Assembly: GCA_016793775.1 (NCBI GenBank)
Contig: JAEULK010000017.1
Span: forward strand, 1 to 64,000
Reading direction: 5' to 3'
DNA: 64,000 bases
DNA from: Sphingopyxis sp.
GTDB lineage: Bacteria; Pseudomonadota; Alphaproteobacteria; Sphingomonadales; Sphingomonadaceae
Part shown: positions 1 through 7,919 of the stretch, piece after piece
Numbering within the stretch: the first letter of the stretch is position 1
How the letters are laid out: the number at the start of each line of letters is the position of its first letter
Translations under genes and position numbers: made by a program
Notes under the pieces: generated by a model
The model's input: only the letters and a program-made list of their open reading frames with translations
What the model was told of the DNA's origin: nothing
Databases searched by the model: none

Positions 1-342
1 GTGGTTGCGCCAGTTACGCCGTCGATCTCGGTTCAGTCTTCTGTGGCTCTTTTCGCCGCAGCCTGTGCGAAGTTGGCACGTTCCAATCTACCGCTTCCTC
101 CGACTGCATCTCCGGAGGCAATAACGATTTCGGAGCTTGCCTGGAGGCGCATAGGGCCAATCATTTATGCCTTGAACCAAGAACCCGCGAGATCGCGAGA
201 GGAGCTAGAAAAGCTCTGGGCAGCCTTTGCATCTACTGGTGGCGGCGCGGCAGTCGATCCGGTATTCTGGCCTGCTGCCGGTTTGATGGACACCGAGATA
301 AGTTCATTCAGGCTACCCCAGCTTCACGTTCGAAGTCGATAG
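1..342 (+). CDS. Hypothetical protein, 3' end apparently replaced by an IS remnant
   Basis: An open frame runs from the first base of the window (a GTG) to a TAG at 340-342, about 113 codons; the true start may lie outside the window. No family is recognised. The middle is mildly helical and charged. From about base 268 the frame runs into what looks like the terminal inverted repeat and tail of an IS3-type element, so the last 25 or so codons are probably read out of IS sequence. Third-position GC is lower than in the housekeeping genes further right. This is best seen as the stump of an accessory gene cut by an insertion. Confidence 0.35.
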   Translation: MVAPVTPSISVQSSVALFAAACAKLARSNLPLPPTASPEAITISELAWRRIGPIIYALNQEPARSREELEKLWAAFASTGGGAAVDPVFWPAAGLMDTEISSFRLPQLHVRSR

Positions 343-575
343 GACTGAGGTAACCTAGGGTCGAGTGACGTCGGGTTGGGTTATAGAAGCATTCGATATA
401 ATCGAACACGTCGGCCTTGGCCTGCGCCCTCGTGCGGTAGATCTTCTTCCCGATCCGCTCTGTCTTGAACGAGGAGAAGAAGCTCTCCATGGCGGCATTA
501 TCCCATACATTGCCGGACCGGCTCATCGAGCAGGTGACCCCATTGTCGGCCATCAGCCGCTGGAACTGCTCTAAG
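268..575 (-). mobile_element. Truncated IS3-family insertion sequence remnant
   Basis: The minus strand encodes the last 60 or so residues of an IS3-family OrfB integrase: the stretch VWDNAAMESFF, then YNPTRRHSTLGYLSP, then a stop at 308-310. These are the DDE glutamate region and the conserved C-terminal signature. Upstream of about 575 the homology stops and the frame becomes unrelated, so the catalytic aspartates are missing and the element cannot move. Just outside the stop, the bases from about 268 (reading TGGCCTGCTGCCGGTTTGAT) look like an IS3-type terminal repeat. The 268 boundary is inferred from resemblance only; no second end or target duplication was found. Confidence 0.6.
308..575 (-). 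pseudogene. IS3-family transposase OrfB, C-terminal fragment
   Basis: This is the readable transposase piece of the remnant above. It keeps the segment from EQFQRLMADNGVT through the catalytic glutamate in NAAMESFF to the family-typical end. An open frame continues upstream to a methionine at 751, but residues 1-58 of that frame show no transposase similarity, so the open frame is a chance fusion across the break. Intact OrfB proteins of this family are roughly 280 residues, so about three quarters is lost. Confidence 0.65.
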
Positions 576-850
576 CTGGCTTTCGAACTGGCCCAGCCGG
601 GCCACGTCGCGTGCCATCCTGAAGGGGCGATTTCATGACAACAAACCTTTCCCCCTTCATCACGAGGCTGACCGGGCTCGCTATCGTGAAGCCAGTCAGC
701 ACCCGTCAAAAATACCATTTTCCCATCTCGATTGGATATCGCGTTAAGCACGCCATGCTCAATCTTCTCGCATTTTCGGTCTGATCTGCCGCTTCAAACC
801 CTTAGGAGTGAAATGAAGTTTGGATTTGGCTAAGTCGCAGGAGGATCATC
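576..850. other. Gene-free stretch before the lyase, with a possible mini-leader frame
   Basis: No gene is recognised between the IS fragment and the lyase. Near its right end a very short frame, ATG at 813 to TAA at 831-833 (MKFGFG), sits behind an AGGAG-like sequence (804-808). It ends 17 bases before the lyase start. It could be a translational-coupling leader or chance. A strong Shine-Dalgarno follows at 838-844. Confidence 0.3.
838..844 (+). promoter_or_regulatory. Ribosome binding site that fixes a TTG start
   Basis: The sequence CAGGAGG lies 6 bases upstream of a TTG at 851. No ATG or GTG in the same frame has a comparable site, so this is what decides the start of the lyase gene. Confidence 0.65.
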
Positions 851-2368
851 TTGTCCGTCTATCGCGCCGAGAATATTCGCCTGACCGAAGACGTCCGGCC
901 TGAACTCGCCGAGATTTGCCTGCCCGGTCCCGATGAGGGCGTCCTCGGCCAATATGCCCGGATGCGCCCGCAATTGGACGCCTTCCACGCCTTCGACAAG
1001 GCGCATATTGTGATGCTGGCGGAGGAGGGGCTGATCGAGCGCGAGGGCGCGCGAGCGATGTTATCGGAACTGCGCCGTATGGAAGCGGGCGATATGGTTG
1101 CCACGCGAGCCGCGACGGCCGAACATATGCATTCGGGCGAGGCGATCCTGACTGCCGCGCTTGGCAAGGACGTTGCCGGGACGATGCATCTTGGCCGTAG
1201 TTCGGGCGACCTGTTGGCCGTGAGCTATCGTTTAACACTGCGCGCGCGGCTGTTGGCCGTCGTGGCGCAGCTCGACGCCGTGCGCCGTGCGACACTCGAT
1301 CTTGCGCGGCGGCATGTAGACACGGTCATGCCGGGCTGCACGCATTTGCAGCATGCACAGCCTGAAAGCTTTGGTCATTATCTCCTGTCCTGGGCGTCGG
1401 CGTTCGATCGCGATGCCGAGCGAATCCGGCAATTTTATGCGCGGCTCAATCTGAGTCCCGCGGGGGCCGCCATCCTCAACGGTTCCGAATTTGCGCTCGA
1501 TCGCGATCGGGTCGCCGCTTTCCTGGGGTTTGACGGACTGGCGCTGAACACGCGCGATGCCGTCTGGGGCCGCGATATCGAGATCGAGGCGCAGGCGGTG
1601 ATGACCATTCTGGCCGGTGACTTCAATCGCTTCGCCGAGGATCTGATGCTGTGGTCGGCGCCGGAGTTCGGCTTTGTCGAAACCGCCGATGGCTTTTGCG
1701 GCACCAGTTCGATCATGCCGCAAAAGAAGAACCCGAATGCGCTGGAATGTTTGAAGGGCGTGGTGGCGACGACCACCGGTTTCCTGATGAGCACCATCAT
1801 GGTCCACAAGAGCCCATCGACCGTACCCGTCTTCGACTGGGTCCGGTCGATGAGCGACGCGTGGCGCTGTTATGACGAAGTCGCGGGCGGGCTGCGCCTG
1901 ATGGCAGCTGTCTTGGGCGACCTGACCGTCCATGGCGAGCGGATGGAAGCCGCTTCGGCACGCCACTGGTCGACGGCAACCGATCTTGCCGCCGCTATTG
2001 TGCGGCACGCCGATATCCCTTGGCGCGCGGCGCATCAGATAACCGGCATGACCGTCCGACTCGCTATCAACGCCGGGCACACCCCCGAGACGCTGCCGTC
2101 GGCGCTGGTGGATGAGGCCGCAAGGCAGCTGATCGACCGCGCGTTATCAATCCCGCAAGGGGTGATCGATGACGCGCTCGATCCCCGCCGTTCCGTGGCA
2201 CGGCAGCGATTGCCAGGCGGTCCTGCGCGCGCGCGGGTCGAAGACGCCCTTGCCGGTCATGAGGCCGCGCTGGTCAACGACCTCAAATGGTATGGCGACA
2301 CCAACGCCAAGATCGCCGTCGCGGCCGACCTGCTGGAAGGGGCGATCGACCACCTTCTGGTCGGCTGA
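851..2368 (+). CDS. Argininosuccinate lyase-like C-N lyase (fumarase/aspartase superfamily), catabolic paralogue
   Basis: 505 residues, slightly longer than usual ArgH (about 460). The superfamily signature GTSSIMPQKKNPNALE is at residues 284-299, with the catalytic serine in the SSIM loop. The second conserved block THLQHAQP is at 164-171. The third block, normally GRSRNDQ in argininosuccinate lyases, reads GRSSGDL here (115-121), so the arginine and asparagine that hold the succinyl carboxylates are missing. Known family chemistry is elimination from an N-substituted amino acid, giving an unsaturated acid and an amine. I infer a catabolic lyase on an opine- or aminopolycarboxylate-like compound rather than arginine synthesis, since no arg genes are near and transport and amine-oxidation genes follow. 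The start is TTG, chosen from the strong ribosome binding site. Confidence 0.75.
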   Translation: MSVYRAENIRLTEDVRPELAEICLPGPDEGVLGQYARMRPQLDAFHAFDKAHIVMLAEEGLIEREGARAMLSELRRMEAGDMVATRAATAEHMHSGEAILTAALGKDVAGTMHLGRSSGDLLAVSYRLTLRARLLAVVAQLDAVRRATLDLARRHVDTVMPGCTHLQHAQPESFGHYLLSWASAFDRDAERIRQFYARLNLSPAGAAILNGSEFALDRDRVAAFLGFDGLALNTRDAVWGRDIEIEAQAVMTILAGDFNRFAEDLMLWSAPEFGFVETADGFCGTSSIMPQKKNPNALECLKGVVATTTGFLMSTIMVHKSPSTVPVFDWVRSMSDAWRCYDEVAGGLRLMAAVLGDLTVHGERMEAASARHWSTATDLAAAIVRHADIPWRAAHQITGMTVRLAINAGHTPETLPSALVDEAARQLIDRALSIPQGVIDDALDPRRSVARQRLPGGPARARVEDALAGHEAALVNDLKWYGDTNAKIAVAADLLEGAIDHLLVG

Positions 2369-2401
2369 TACGCCCCCCGGCCTGCGGGGGCGATCAGCGA
2401 G

Positions 2402-3160
2402 TTATGGGGCGAGGCGGTAGATGGCGAAGGTCTTGGTCACCGGCACTTGGCTGTCCCACGCGCAATGCGATCCCTTTTCCGCGAGGATGATGTCGCCTTG
2501 GACAAAGCGGTGGACGGCGCCGAAATCATCCTCCAGCGTCACCTCGCCATCGAGGATGTGCATGATCTCATGGTGCGGATAGCGGAAGCCGTGCCGACGG
2601 CAGGGCGTGCTGTCCCATGTGCCGCATTTGAAGCGACCTTTGTTCGTCGAATAGTCGAGATGAGTACGGCACAGGGGCGCGGGACCGATAAGCAGGTCTT
2701 CCGCGGGTGCGGCTGACGGAGCCAGATTCGGCGCTCTGCCGATTGCGATGATTGTGGCGTCACCGTCGTCGCTCTCGAAATTACGCATATAGGCAAGAAG
2801 CGCTTCGTCTGCGGCCTGCCACACAAAGCCGCTGTCTTTGAGGAGAACCGCACTTTCGCCTTCGGCGAGTTCGACAGTCCCGTGGCCGTCTTTCAAGGTC
2901 ACGCTTCCCTGTATCACGATGACATATTCGTCGGCGGGCATCGATTCGACGCTGCCGCCGCCGGTGAGGCGCATCACTCCCACCGCCGACGGAGCGCCTG
3001 CAGCCCAAAGCGGCTCGCGGGATTGCATGAAGGCCTCCGCGCCGTCAGCGCGCTCGCGCAGGCGAATGGCGAAGTCGTTCGCCAAGGAGCGAAGGTCAAG
3101 GAAGGAGGGGGCTCGTGCGCGGTCATGGATTTTGGGGGTAGGCGAGGCTGGCGTGGTCAT
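2402..3160 (-). CDS. Bicupin protein (DUF861/EutQ-like cupins)
   Basis: 252 residues from an ATG at 3160. Two cupin barrels are visible: one around residues 70-125 (EYVIVIQGSVTL then GESAVLLKDSG) and one around 190-245 (HHEIMHILDGEVTL then GDIILAEKGSHCAW). The second keeps the HHE histidines typical of a metal site; the first has lost most of them. Cupins of this group include ureidoglycine aminohydrolase and ethanolamine-catabolism accessory proteins; the exact role here is unknown. It converges on the lyase gene and diverges from the TonB receptor, sharing the AT-rich region 3161-3526 with it. The reading frame stays open further upstream to 3340, but that extension is low in conserved sequence. 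Confidence 0.7.
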   Translation of the reverse strand: MTTPASPTPKIHDRARAPSFLDLRSLANDFAIRLRERADGAEAFMQSREPLWAAGAPSAVGVMRLTGGGSVESMPADEYVIVIQGSVTLKDGHGTVELAEGESAVLLKDSGFVWQAADEALLAYMRNFESDDGDATIIAIGRAPNLAPSAAPAEDLLIGPAPLCRTHLDYSTNKGRFKCGTWDSTPCRRHGFRYPHHEIMHILDGEVTLEDDFGAVHRFVQGDIILAEKGSHCAWDSQVPVTKTFAIYRLAP

Positions 3161-3526
3161 GAGGGGCGAGGCCTTTCCTGGATACAAGACAGGCCATGCT
3201 TTAGGTGGGGCGCCCGACATTTTGTGCCGATGTGGCGCTGGTGGTGGAGAGACTATGCCGGATCGGCGAGCGGTCCGCGTGCGGCTGTCGTGGATGCGGC
3301 GGGGCCCCCGGCAGCACATTCCACGCATAAGGGTCAGCATTCACAACAATCCGCTGTTGCGTCCCCCGCTTTTGAAGAAAGATTCTCGCATGGATCGATA
3401 TTTTAGAAAATAGGACGAGTTCCTTCCCCCAGGAGCGTTTGAGTTCAAAAATTATGATAAACAATCAAAATAAATAATAATTGTTTGCAGGAATTTGAAC
3501 AAAAATTAATTATAAGGGGAAACAAC
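3161..3526. promoter_or_regulatory. Divergent control region between bicupin and TonB receptor, with an AT-rich palindrome
   Basis: 366 bases without a supported gene. The right part (3410-3526) is clearly AT-rich against a GC-rich background, typical of a promoter. Within it, AAACAAT at 3460-3466 is mirrored by ATTGTTT at 3480-3486 across a 13-base AT spacer. This could be an operator. It does not match the usual Fur consensus well. An AAGGGGA ribosome binding site follows at about 3514-3520. Confidence 0.4.
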
Positions 3527-5692
3527 ATGAATAATAGTCGCGTTTTTATCCGGCTGACGAAAGGCGTTTCTCTCGCCTCACTCCTGCTTTCTACTCCCTC
3601 GCTTGCTCAGGACGCGGATAATCCCGACGCGGACGATGGCGCGATCGTCGTTGTCGGGCAGCGTCAGGCCTATATCGGCGACTTCCCGGTTCAGGATATT
3701 CCGCAGAACGTGCAGTCGCTGTCGACCGAAACGCTCGACATGGCAGCGATCACCCAGCTAAGCGGCGCGCTCGATCTGGTTAGCGGCGTATCGCACCTCA
3801 ACAATTTCGGCGGCCTCTGGGACAGTTACGCGATCCGCGGCTTTTCCGGCGACGTCGCTGGCCTTCCCTCCGGCTTTCTGGTCAATGGCTTCAACGGCGC
3901 GCGCGGTTTCGGGGGGCCGCGCGATACTTCAAGCGTCGAGCGAATCGACGTCCTAAAGGGCCCTACCTCGGCTCTTTTCGGTCGCGGCGAACCCGGTGGC
4001 ACGGTAAACATCGTCACCAAAAAGCCCGAGTTTCGACCAGAGGGATATGTCCTGTTGCAGGGGGGGAGCTGGAAATCTTTCCGTGCCGAAGCGGACTATA
4101 CGACCCCGGTGTCAGACGATCTCGCCTTCCGCATCAACGCAGCCTATGACGACGCCGGCAGCTTCCGGGACACCATCCGGACCAAGAAGTTCTTTGTGAC
4201 CCCTTCGGTCTTGTGGCAGATCGGCGATCGCACAAGCGTCTCGTACGAAATGGAATTTTCGTCGCAGGAGATCCCCTTCGACCGAGGCCTGCCGATTTTC
4301 AACAACGACTTCGACCGACTCCCCGTGACGCGCTTTCTGGGAGAGCCCGGCGACGGTCCGATCAAGATCGACGTCTGGGGCAATCAGGTTCAGTTCCAGC
4401 ATGATTTTTCGGATGACTGGAGCCTGCTGGTTGGAGCATCTTATCGCAAGACTCGCCTGCGCGGGACCGGCGAGTATCCAGAGCTTGTCGCTAGTCGGCA
4501 GCCCTTCTTCGCTGACGGCACGATCTTGTCCCGGCAGCGGCGCTACGAAGACAGTCGCTCGGAAAGCCTGATCGCCCGCGCCGAACTCACCGGTCACTTC
4601 GACGTTGGCGCTCTTTCGAATACGTTGGTCGTCGGCATCGATTATGACTATATGGATCTCGACCGTATTCAGACCCGCTTTCGCCCCCCGGCCTACGTGC
4701 CGGGCATGTCACTTGAGCAAATCAACGGGATCAATGTTCTCAACCCGGTCTATGGCGCCTACACTTTGCCGAACCCCTTCGCATCGACCGTGTTTGATCA
4801 GGATGAGGTTGCGAAAAGCTGGGGCGCCTATTTCTATGACCAGATTGACCTCACCGAATGGCTGAAGGTCAGGGTCGGCGGCCGCTATGACGAGTTTCGA
4901 CAAACCATCTTCGACCGCACAACCTTGGGAACCAGCGGGCAAAACGTCTCCGCCTTCAGCCCGCAGGCCGGCTTGGTGATTCAGCCCACCGATACCCTAT
5001 CATTCTACGGCAGTTTCGGCCGCGGTTTCCGTCCGAACAGCGGCCAGGATTTCTTCGGTAACGCCTTTGCCCCCGAGAAGTCGGAATCCTATGAGGTCGG
5101 CGCAAAATATGCCTTGCCCGGCAATCGGTTGACCGCTTCGCTCGCGCTTTTCACGATGACCAAGACCAATATTCTGACGGCCGATCCCAATCCGGAACGT
5201 TCGGGCTATGTCATCGCGGTTGGCGGTGCCAGGAGCCGCGGCGTCGAAGTCGATGTGAATGCCAAGCTGCCCTACAATTTCAATGTGATGCTTGCTTATT
5301 CCTACGTCGACGCCTTTTCGACGTCGAGCATCCTTGATCCTGATTTCGGCAAAGCGATCTTGCCGGGCGATCCGCTGATCAACGTCGCGAAGCACAGCGG
5401 CAATGTGATGCTGACCAAGGAGTTCGAGATCGGCGGGGGCAAGTCGGCGATGATCGGCGGAGGCGTTCAATATGTCGGTAAGCGGCTTGGCGAGACGGCT
5501 ACCGATTATTTCCTGCCCGCAGTGACGCTCGTCCGGTTGATGGCTTCGGTGGATGTCACTGAAAATCTGCGGATCAGTGGCAATGTCGAAAATCTGTTCG
5601 ACAAGCGCTGGTTCGCCAACTCCTATTCCGCTCTGTGGACCTACCCGGGCGCGCCGCGGCGTTTCACGGTCCGCGCGACCTATCGCTTCTAG
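3527..5692 (+). CDS. TonB-dependent siderophore-type outer-membrane receptor
   Basis: 721 residues from an ATG with a good AAGGGGA site. A signal peptide covers about residues 1-27, ending LAQDA. The plug domain follows (about 45-170), with the siderophore-receptor pattern QDIPQNVQSLS, YAIRGFSGD, ERIDVLKGPTSALFG and PGGTVNIVTKKP. The rest is a 22-strand barrel ending in an aromatic residue (ATYRF). The plug resembles FhuA/FoxA-like ferric siderophore receptors more than the vitamin or sugar receptors common in sphingomonads. Lying next to an ABC importer and C-N bond cleaving enzymes, it may bring the substrate, perhaps as a metal complex, across the outer membrane; that link is an inference. 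Confidence 0.85.
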   Translation: MNNSRVFIRLTKGVSLASLLLSTPSLAQDADNPDADDGAIVVVGQRQAYIGDFPVQDIPQNVQSLSTETLDMAAITQLSGALDLVSGVSHLNNFGGLWDSYAIRGFSGDVAGLPSGFLVNGFNGARGFGGPRDTSSVERIDVLKGPTSALFGRGEPGGTVNIVTKKPEFRPEGYVLLQGGSWKSFRAEADYTTPVSDDLAFRINAAYDDAGSFRDTIRTKKFFVTPSVLWQIGDRTSVSYEMEFSSQEIPFDRGLPIFNNDFDRLPVTRFLGEPGDGPIKIDVWGNQVQFQHDFSDDWSLLVGASYRKTRLRGTGEYPELVASRQPFFADGTILSRQRRYEDSRSESLIARAELTGHFDVGALSNTLVVGIDYDYMDLDRIQTRFRPPAYVPGMSLEQINGINVLNPVYGAYTLPNPFASTVFDQDEVAKSWGAYFYDQIDLTEWLKVRVGGRYDEFRQTIFDRTTLGTSGQNVSAFSPQAGLVIQPTDTLSFYGSFGRGFRPNSGQDFFGNAFAPEKSESYEVGAKYALPGNRLTASLALFTMTKTNILTADPNPERSGYVIAVGGARSRGVEVDVNAKLPYNFNVMLAYSYVDAFSTSSILDPDFGKAILPGDPLINVAKHSGNVMLTKEFEIGGGKSAMIGGGVQYVGKRLGETATDYFLPAVTLVRLMASVDVTENLRISGNVENLFDKRWFANSYSALWTYPGAPRRFTVRATYRF

Positions 5693-5756
5693 CGTCGGTT
5701 CGCCAGTCGCCGCAGGTTAGGAGACACACCGACTAACTTTCGTCGAATCCGGAAGG

Positions 5757-5784
5757 GGGCCGGCCTGCTTCCGCAGGTCGGCCC
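5757..5784 (+). terminator. Hairpin after the TonB receptor gene
   Basis: A 12-base stem, GGGCCGGCCTGC at 5757-5768 against GCAGGTCGGCCC at 5773-5784, with a TTCC loop and a single G-T wobble. There is no T-run after it, so it may be a weak terminator or a 3' stabiliser. It separates the receptor gene from the following operon. Confidence 0.55.
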
Positions 5785-5821
5785 TCGCCGTGGGAACCAG
5801 GCGCCACCAACGCGGCAAACA

Positions 5822-5847
5822 ATGCCAAATCAAGGCAAAAATGGCAT
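5822..5847 (+). promoter_or_regulatory. Inverted repeat upstream of the catabolic operon, possible operator
   Basis: ATGCCA at 5822-5827 is mirrored by TGGCAT at 5842-5847 across 14 bases, about 97 bases before the first gene of the operon. It is a candidate operator only; no regulator can be assigned from sequence. Confidence 0.25.
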
Positions 5848-5943
5848 GATACTGCTGCTCGTCCCGCTCACATCAGGGCAAACTTTCGATATCGGCATGA
5901 CTAATTCCATTCAGCAACCAGTCTTTCAAAGGGACAATCTTCG

Positions 5944-6612
5944 ATGAGCAGCTTTCGGCCCAAATATATCAGTTTTGATTGTTACGGTACGCTGACGCGT
6001 TTCCAGATGTCGGAAATGGCGCAAGAATTTTACAAGGACCAGGTGCCGGCCGACCGGATGGAAGCCTTTCTGACCGACTGGGCACGCTACCGGCTCGACG
6101 AGGTACTTGGCCCGTGGAAACCCTACCGCGACGTCATTGTGAATTCGTTGTCGCGCGCTTGCGCCAAATGGGGCATCGTTTTCGACGACAGCGAAGGGCA
6201 GGCGATCTATGACGCAGTGCCGACATGGGGGCCGCATGCCGACGTGCCCGGCGGCCTGTCGCAAATCGCGGATAAGATCCCGCTCGTCATCTTGTCGAAC
6301 GCTATGAATAGCCAAATCCAGTCGAATGTGGATAAGCTGGGCGCTCCGTTTCACCGCGTCTATACGGCGGAATCGGCGCAGGCTTACAAGCCGCGGATGC
6401 AGGCATTCGAATATATGTTCGAGCAGCTTGGCTGCGGTCCTGAAGAGATGATGCATGTATCTTCCAGCTTCCGCTATGACCACAATACGGCCAGCGACTT
6501 ACGCTTCGGCTGCCGCGTGTTCGTCAATCGTGCGCACGAGCCGTCGAACGCCAATTATCGAGATGTCGAAATCCCGCACATCGGCTGCCTTCCCGCCGTC
6601 GTCGGCCTTTGA
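5944..6612 (+). CDS. HAD-superfamily hydrolase, L-2-haloacid dehalogenase-like
   Basis: 222 residues, the usual size of the type II haloacid dehalogenase branch. The nucleophile aspartate lies in SFDCYGTLT (about residues 10-18), motif II in VILSNAMNS, and the motif III lysine in AYKPRMQAF. The last motif reads SSSFRYDHNTAS, unlike the usual VSSNAWD form of true dehalogenases, so a phosphatase or other hydrolase role on a pathway intermediate is equally likely. It is the first gene of a co-directional run that continues through the ABC importer. The gene after it starts only 20 bases downstream. Confidence 0.75.
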   Translation: MSSFRPKYISFDCYGTLTRFQMSEMAQEFYKDQVPADRMEAFLTDWARYRLDEVLGPWKPYRDVIVNSLSRACAKWGIVFDDSEGQAIYDAVPTWGPHADVPGGLSQIADKIPLVILSNAMNSQIQSNVDKLGAPFHRVYTAESAQAYKPRMQAFEYMFEQLGCGPEEMMHVSSSFRYDHNTASDLRFGCRVFVNRAHEPSNANYRDVEIPHIGCLPAVVGL

Positions 6613-6632
6613 TCAGGTCTGACCGCCCGACC

Positions 6633-7919
6633 ATGCAGCCCAGTCCCCAGTCCTACTGGCTCGCATCGGCGCCGTCCTTTGCCTTGGGGGTCGCCGATAC
6701 GCCGGACGGCGACTATGACGTAGCCATCGTCGGTGGCGGCTTCACCGGACTGTCCGCCGCGCTCGCACTGCGCGAGCGCGGCGCGTCGGTCGCGCTGTTC
6801 GAGGCAGGCCAGGTGGTCGGCGAGGCGTCGGGACGCAATGGTGGTCAGTGCAACAACGGGACGCATCAGGATTACGGCGCGCTCGTTGGCCAGATCGGCC
6901 GTGACCGGGCCCAAGCCTATTATCGGGCTTACGTCGATGCGGTCGATACGATCGAGGCGACCGTCCGGAAATATGAAATCGACTGCGATTTCCATCGCTG
7001 CGGAAGGCTGAAGATCGCGGCAAAGCCTCAACATTTCGCTAAGATCGAAAAGGCCTATTTGCTATTGAAGGCGGAAGTAGATCCGAATGTCGAGCTGGTG
7101 ACGCCGGACCGGATCGCGACCGAGGTTCGGTCGAAAGAATTTCATGGCGGTCTGCTGCAGACAACCAGCGCTCAGATGCATGTCGGACGATTCGGTATCG
7201 CGCTCGCGAACGCGGCGGCGGCTCAAGGCGCGCATATTTTCGAAGAGGCGGCGGTCGATGGTCTGTCGCGCGCACCCGACGGCCGTTGGTTGGTCTCGAC
7301 CACCCGCGGCCGGGTTCGCGCAGCGCAGGTTTTGGTCGCAACCGGCGGCGCGGCGCCGCAGCGCCCGTTCCGCTGGTTTCAGCGGCGCATGGTCGCGGTC
7401 GGCAGTTTCGTGATCGCGACCGAGCCGCTGAGCCCCGCGCTGATCGACGAGCTTTTCCCGACGCGACGCAACTATGTCACCAGCCGGGTCATCGGCAATT
7501 TCTTTCGCCTGACTGCCGACGATCGCCTGATATTCGGCGGCCGCGCGCGCTTCGCGCTGTCTGACAGCAAGTCTGACCGTAAGAGCGGTGTCATCCTGAC
7601 GTCCGCGATGCGGCGCATGTTTCCACAACTGGACGCCGTGCGCGTCGATCACATCTGGGGCGGCATGATCGACCTGACCGCCGATCGGTTGCCACGCGCC
7701 GGCGAGCAGGACGGCCTGTTCTATGCCATGGCCTATAGCGGTCACGGGGTGCAGATGTCGGTCCATATGGGCCAGAATATGGCACGCTATATGGGCGGCG
7801 ACCTCAGCGCCAATCCATGGGCCGATATGCCCTGGCCGGCGATCCCGGGCCATTTGGGCAAACCCTGGTTCCTGCCGATGGTCGGAGCGTGGTACAAGAT
7901 CCAGGACGCGCTCTATTGA
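6633..7919 (+). CDS. FAD-dependent amine oxidoreductase, PuuB/DAO family
   Basis: 428 residues from the ATG at 6633; an in-frame TTG at 6609 overlapping the previous stop is an alternative. The dinucleotide-binding GGGFTG is at residues 34-39, followed by a GEASGRNGGQCN stretch typical of gamma-glutamylputrescine oxidase and related enzymes. The C-terminal FAD cap motif (YSGHGVQMS) is present. Members oxidise a primary or secondary amine to an aldehyde plus an amine, using oxygen. Two aldehyde dehydrogenases nearby would take the product. The stop overlaps the next start (TGATG), which points to translational coupling with the substrate-binding protein. Confidence 0.8.
   Translation: MQPSPQSYWLASAPSFALGVADTPDGDYDVAIVGGGFTGLSAALALRERGASVALFEAGQVVGEASGRNGGQCNNGTHQDYGALVGQIGRDRAQAYYRAYVDAVDTIEATVRKYEIDCDFHRCGRLKIAAKPQHFAKIEKAYLLLKAEVDPNVELVTPDRIATEVRSKEFHGGLLQTTSAQMHVGRFGIALANAAAAQGAHIFEEAAVDGLSRAPDGRWLVSTTRGRVRAAQVLVATGGAAPQRPFRWFQRRMVAVGSFVIATEPLSPALIDELFPTRRNYVTSRVIGNFFRLTADDRLIFGGRARFALSDSKSDRKSGVILTSAMRRMFPQLDAVRVDHIWGGMIDLTADRLPRAGEQDGLFYAMAYSGHGVQMSVHMGQNMARYMGGDLSANPWADMPWPAIPGHLGKPWFLPMVGAWYKIQDALY

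Noticed and set aside
308-751. A full-length active transposase gene
   Set aside because: Only the C-terminal quarter matches; the upstream part of the frame is unrelated.
851-2368. Arginine-biosynthetic argH
   Set aside because: The GRSRNDQ substrate block is changed, no other arg genes are near, and the gene sits with uptake and amine-oxidation genes.
3460-3486. Fur box before the TonB receptor
   Set aside because: The palindrome is AT-rich but lacks the GATAAT-type hexamer repeats.
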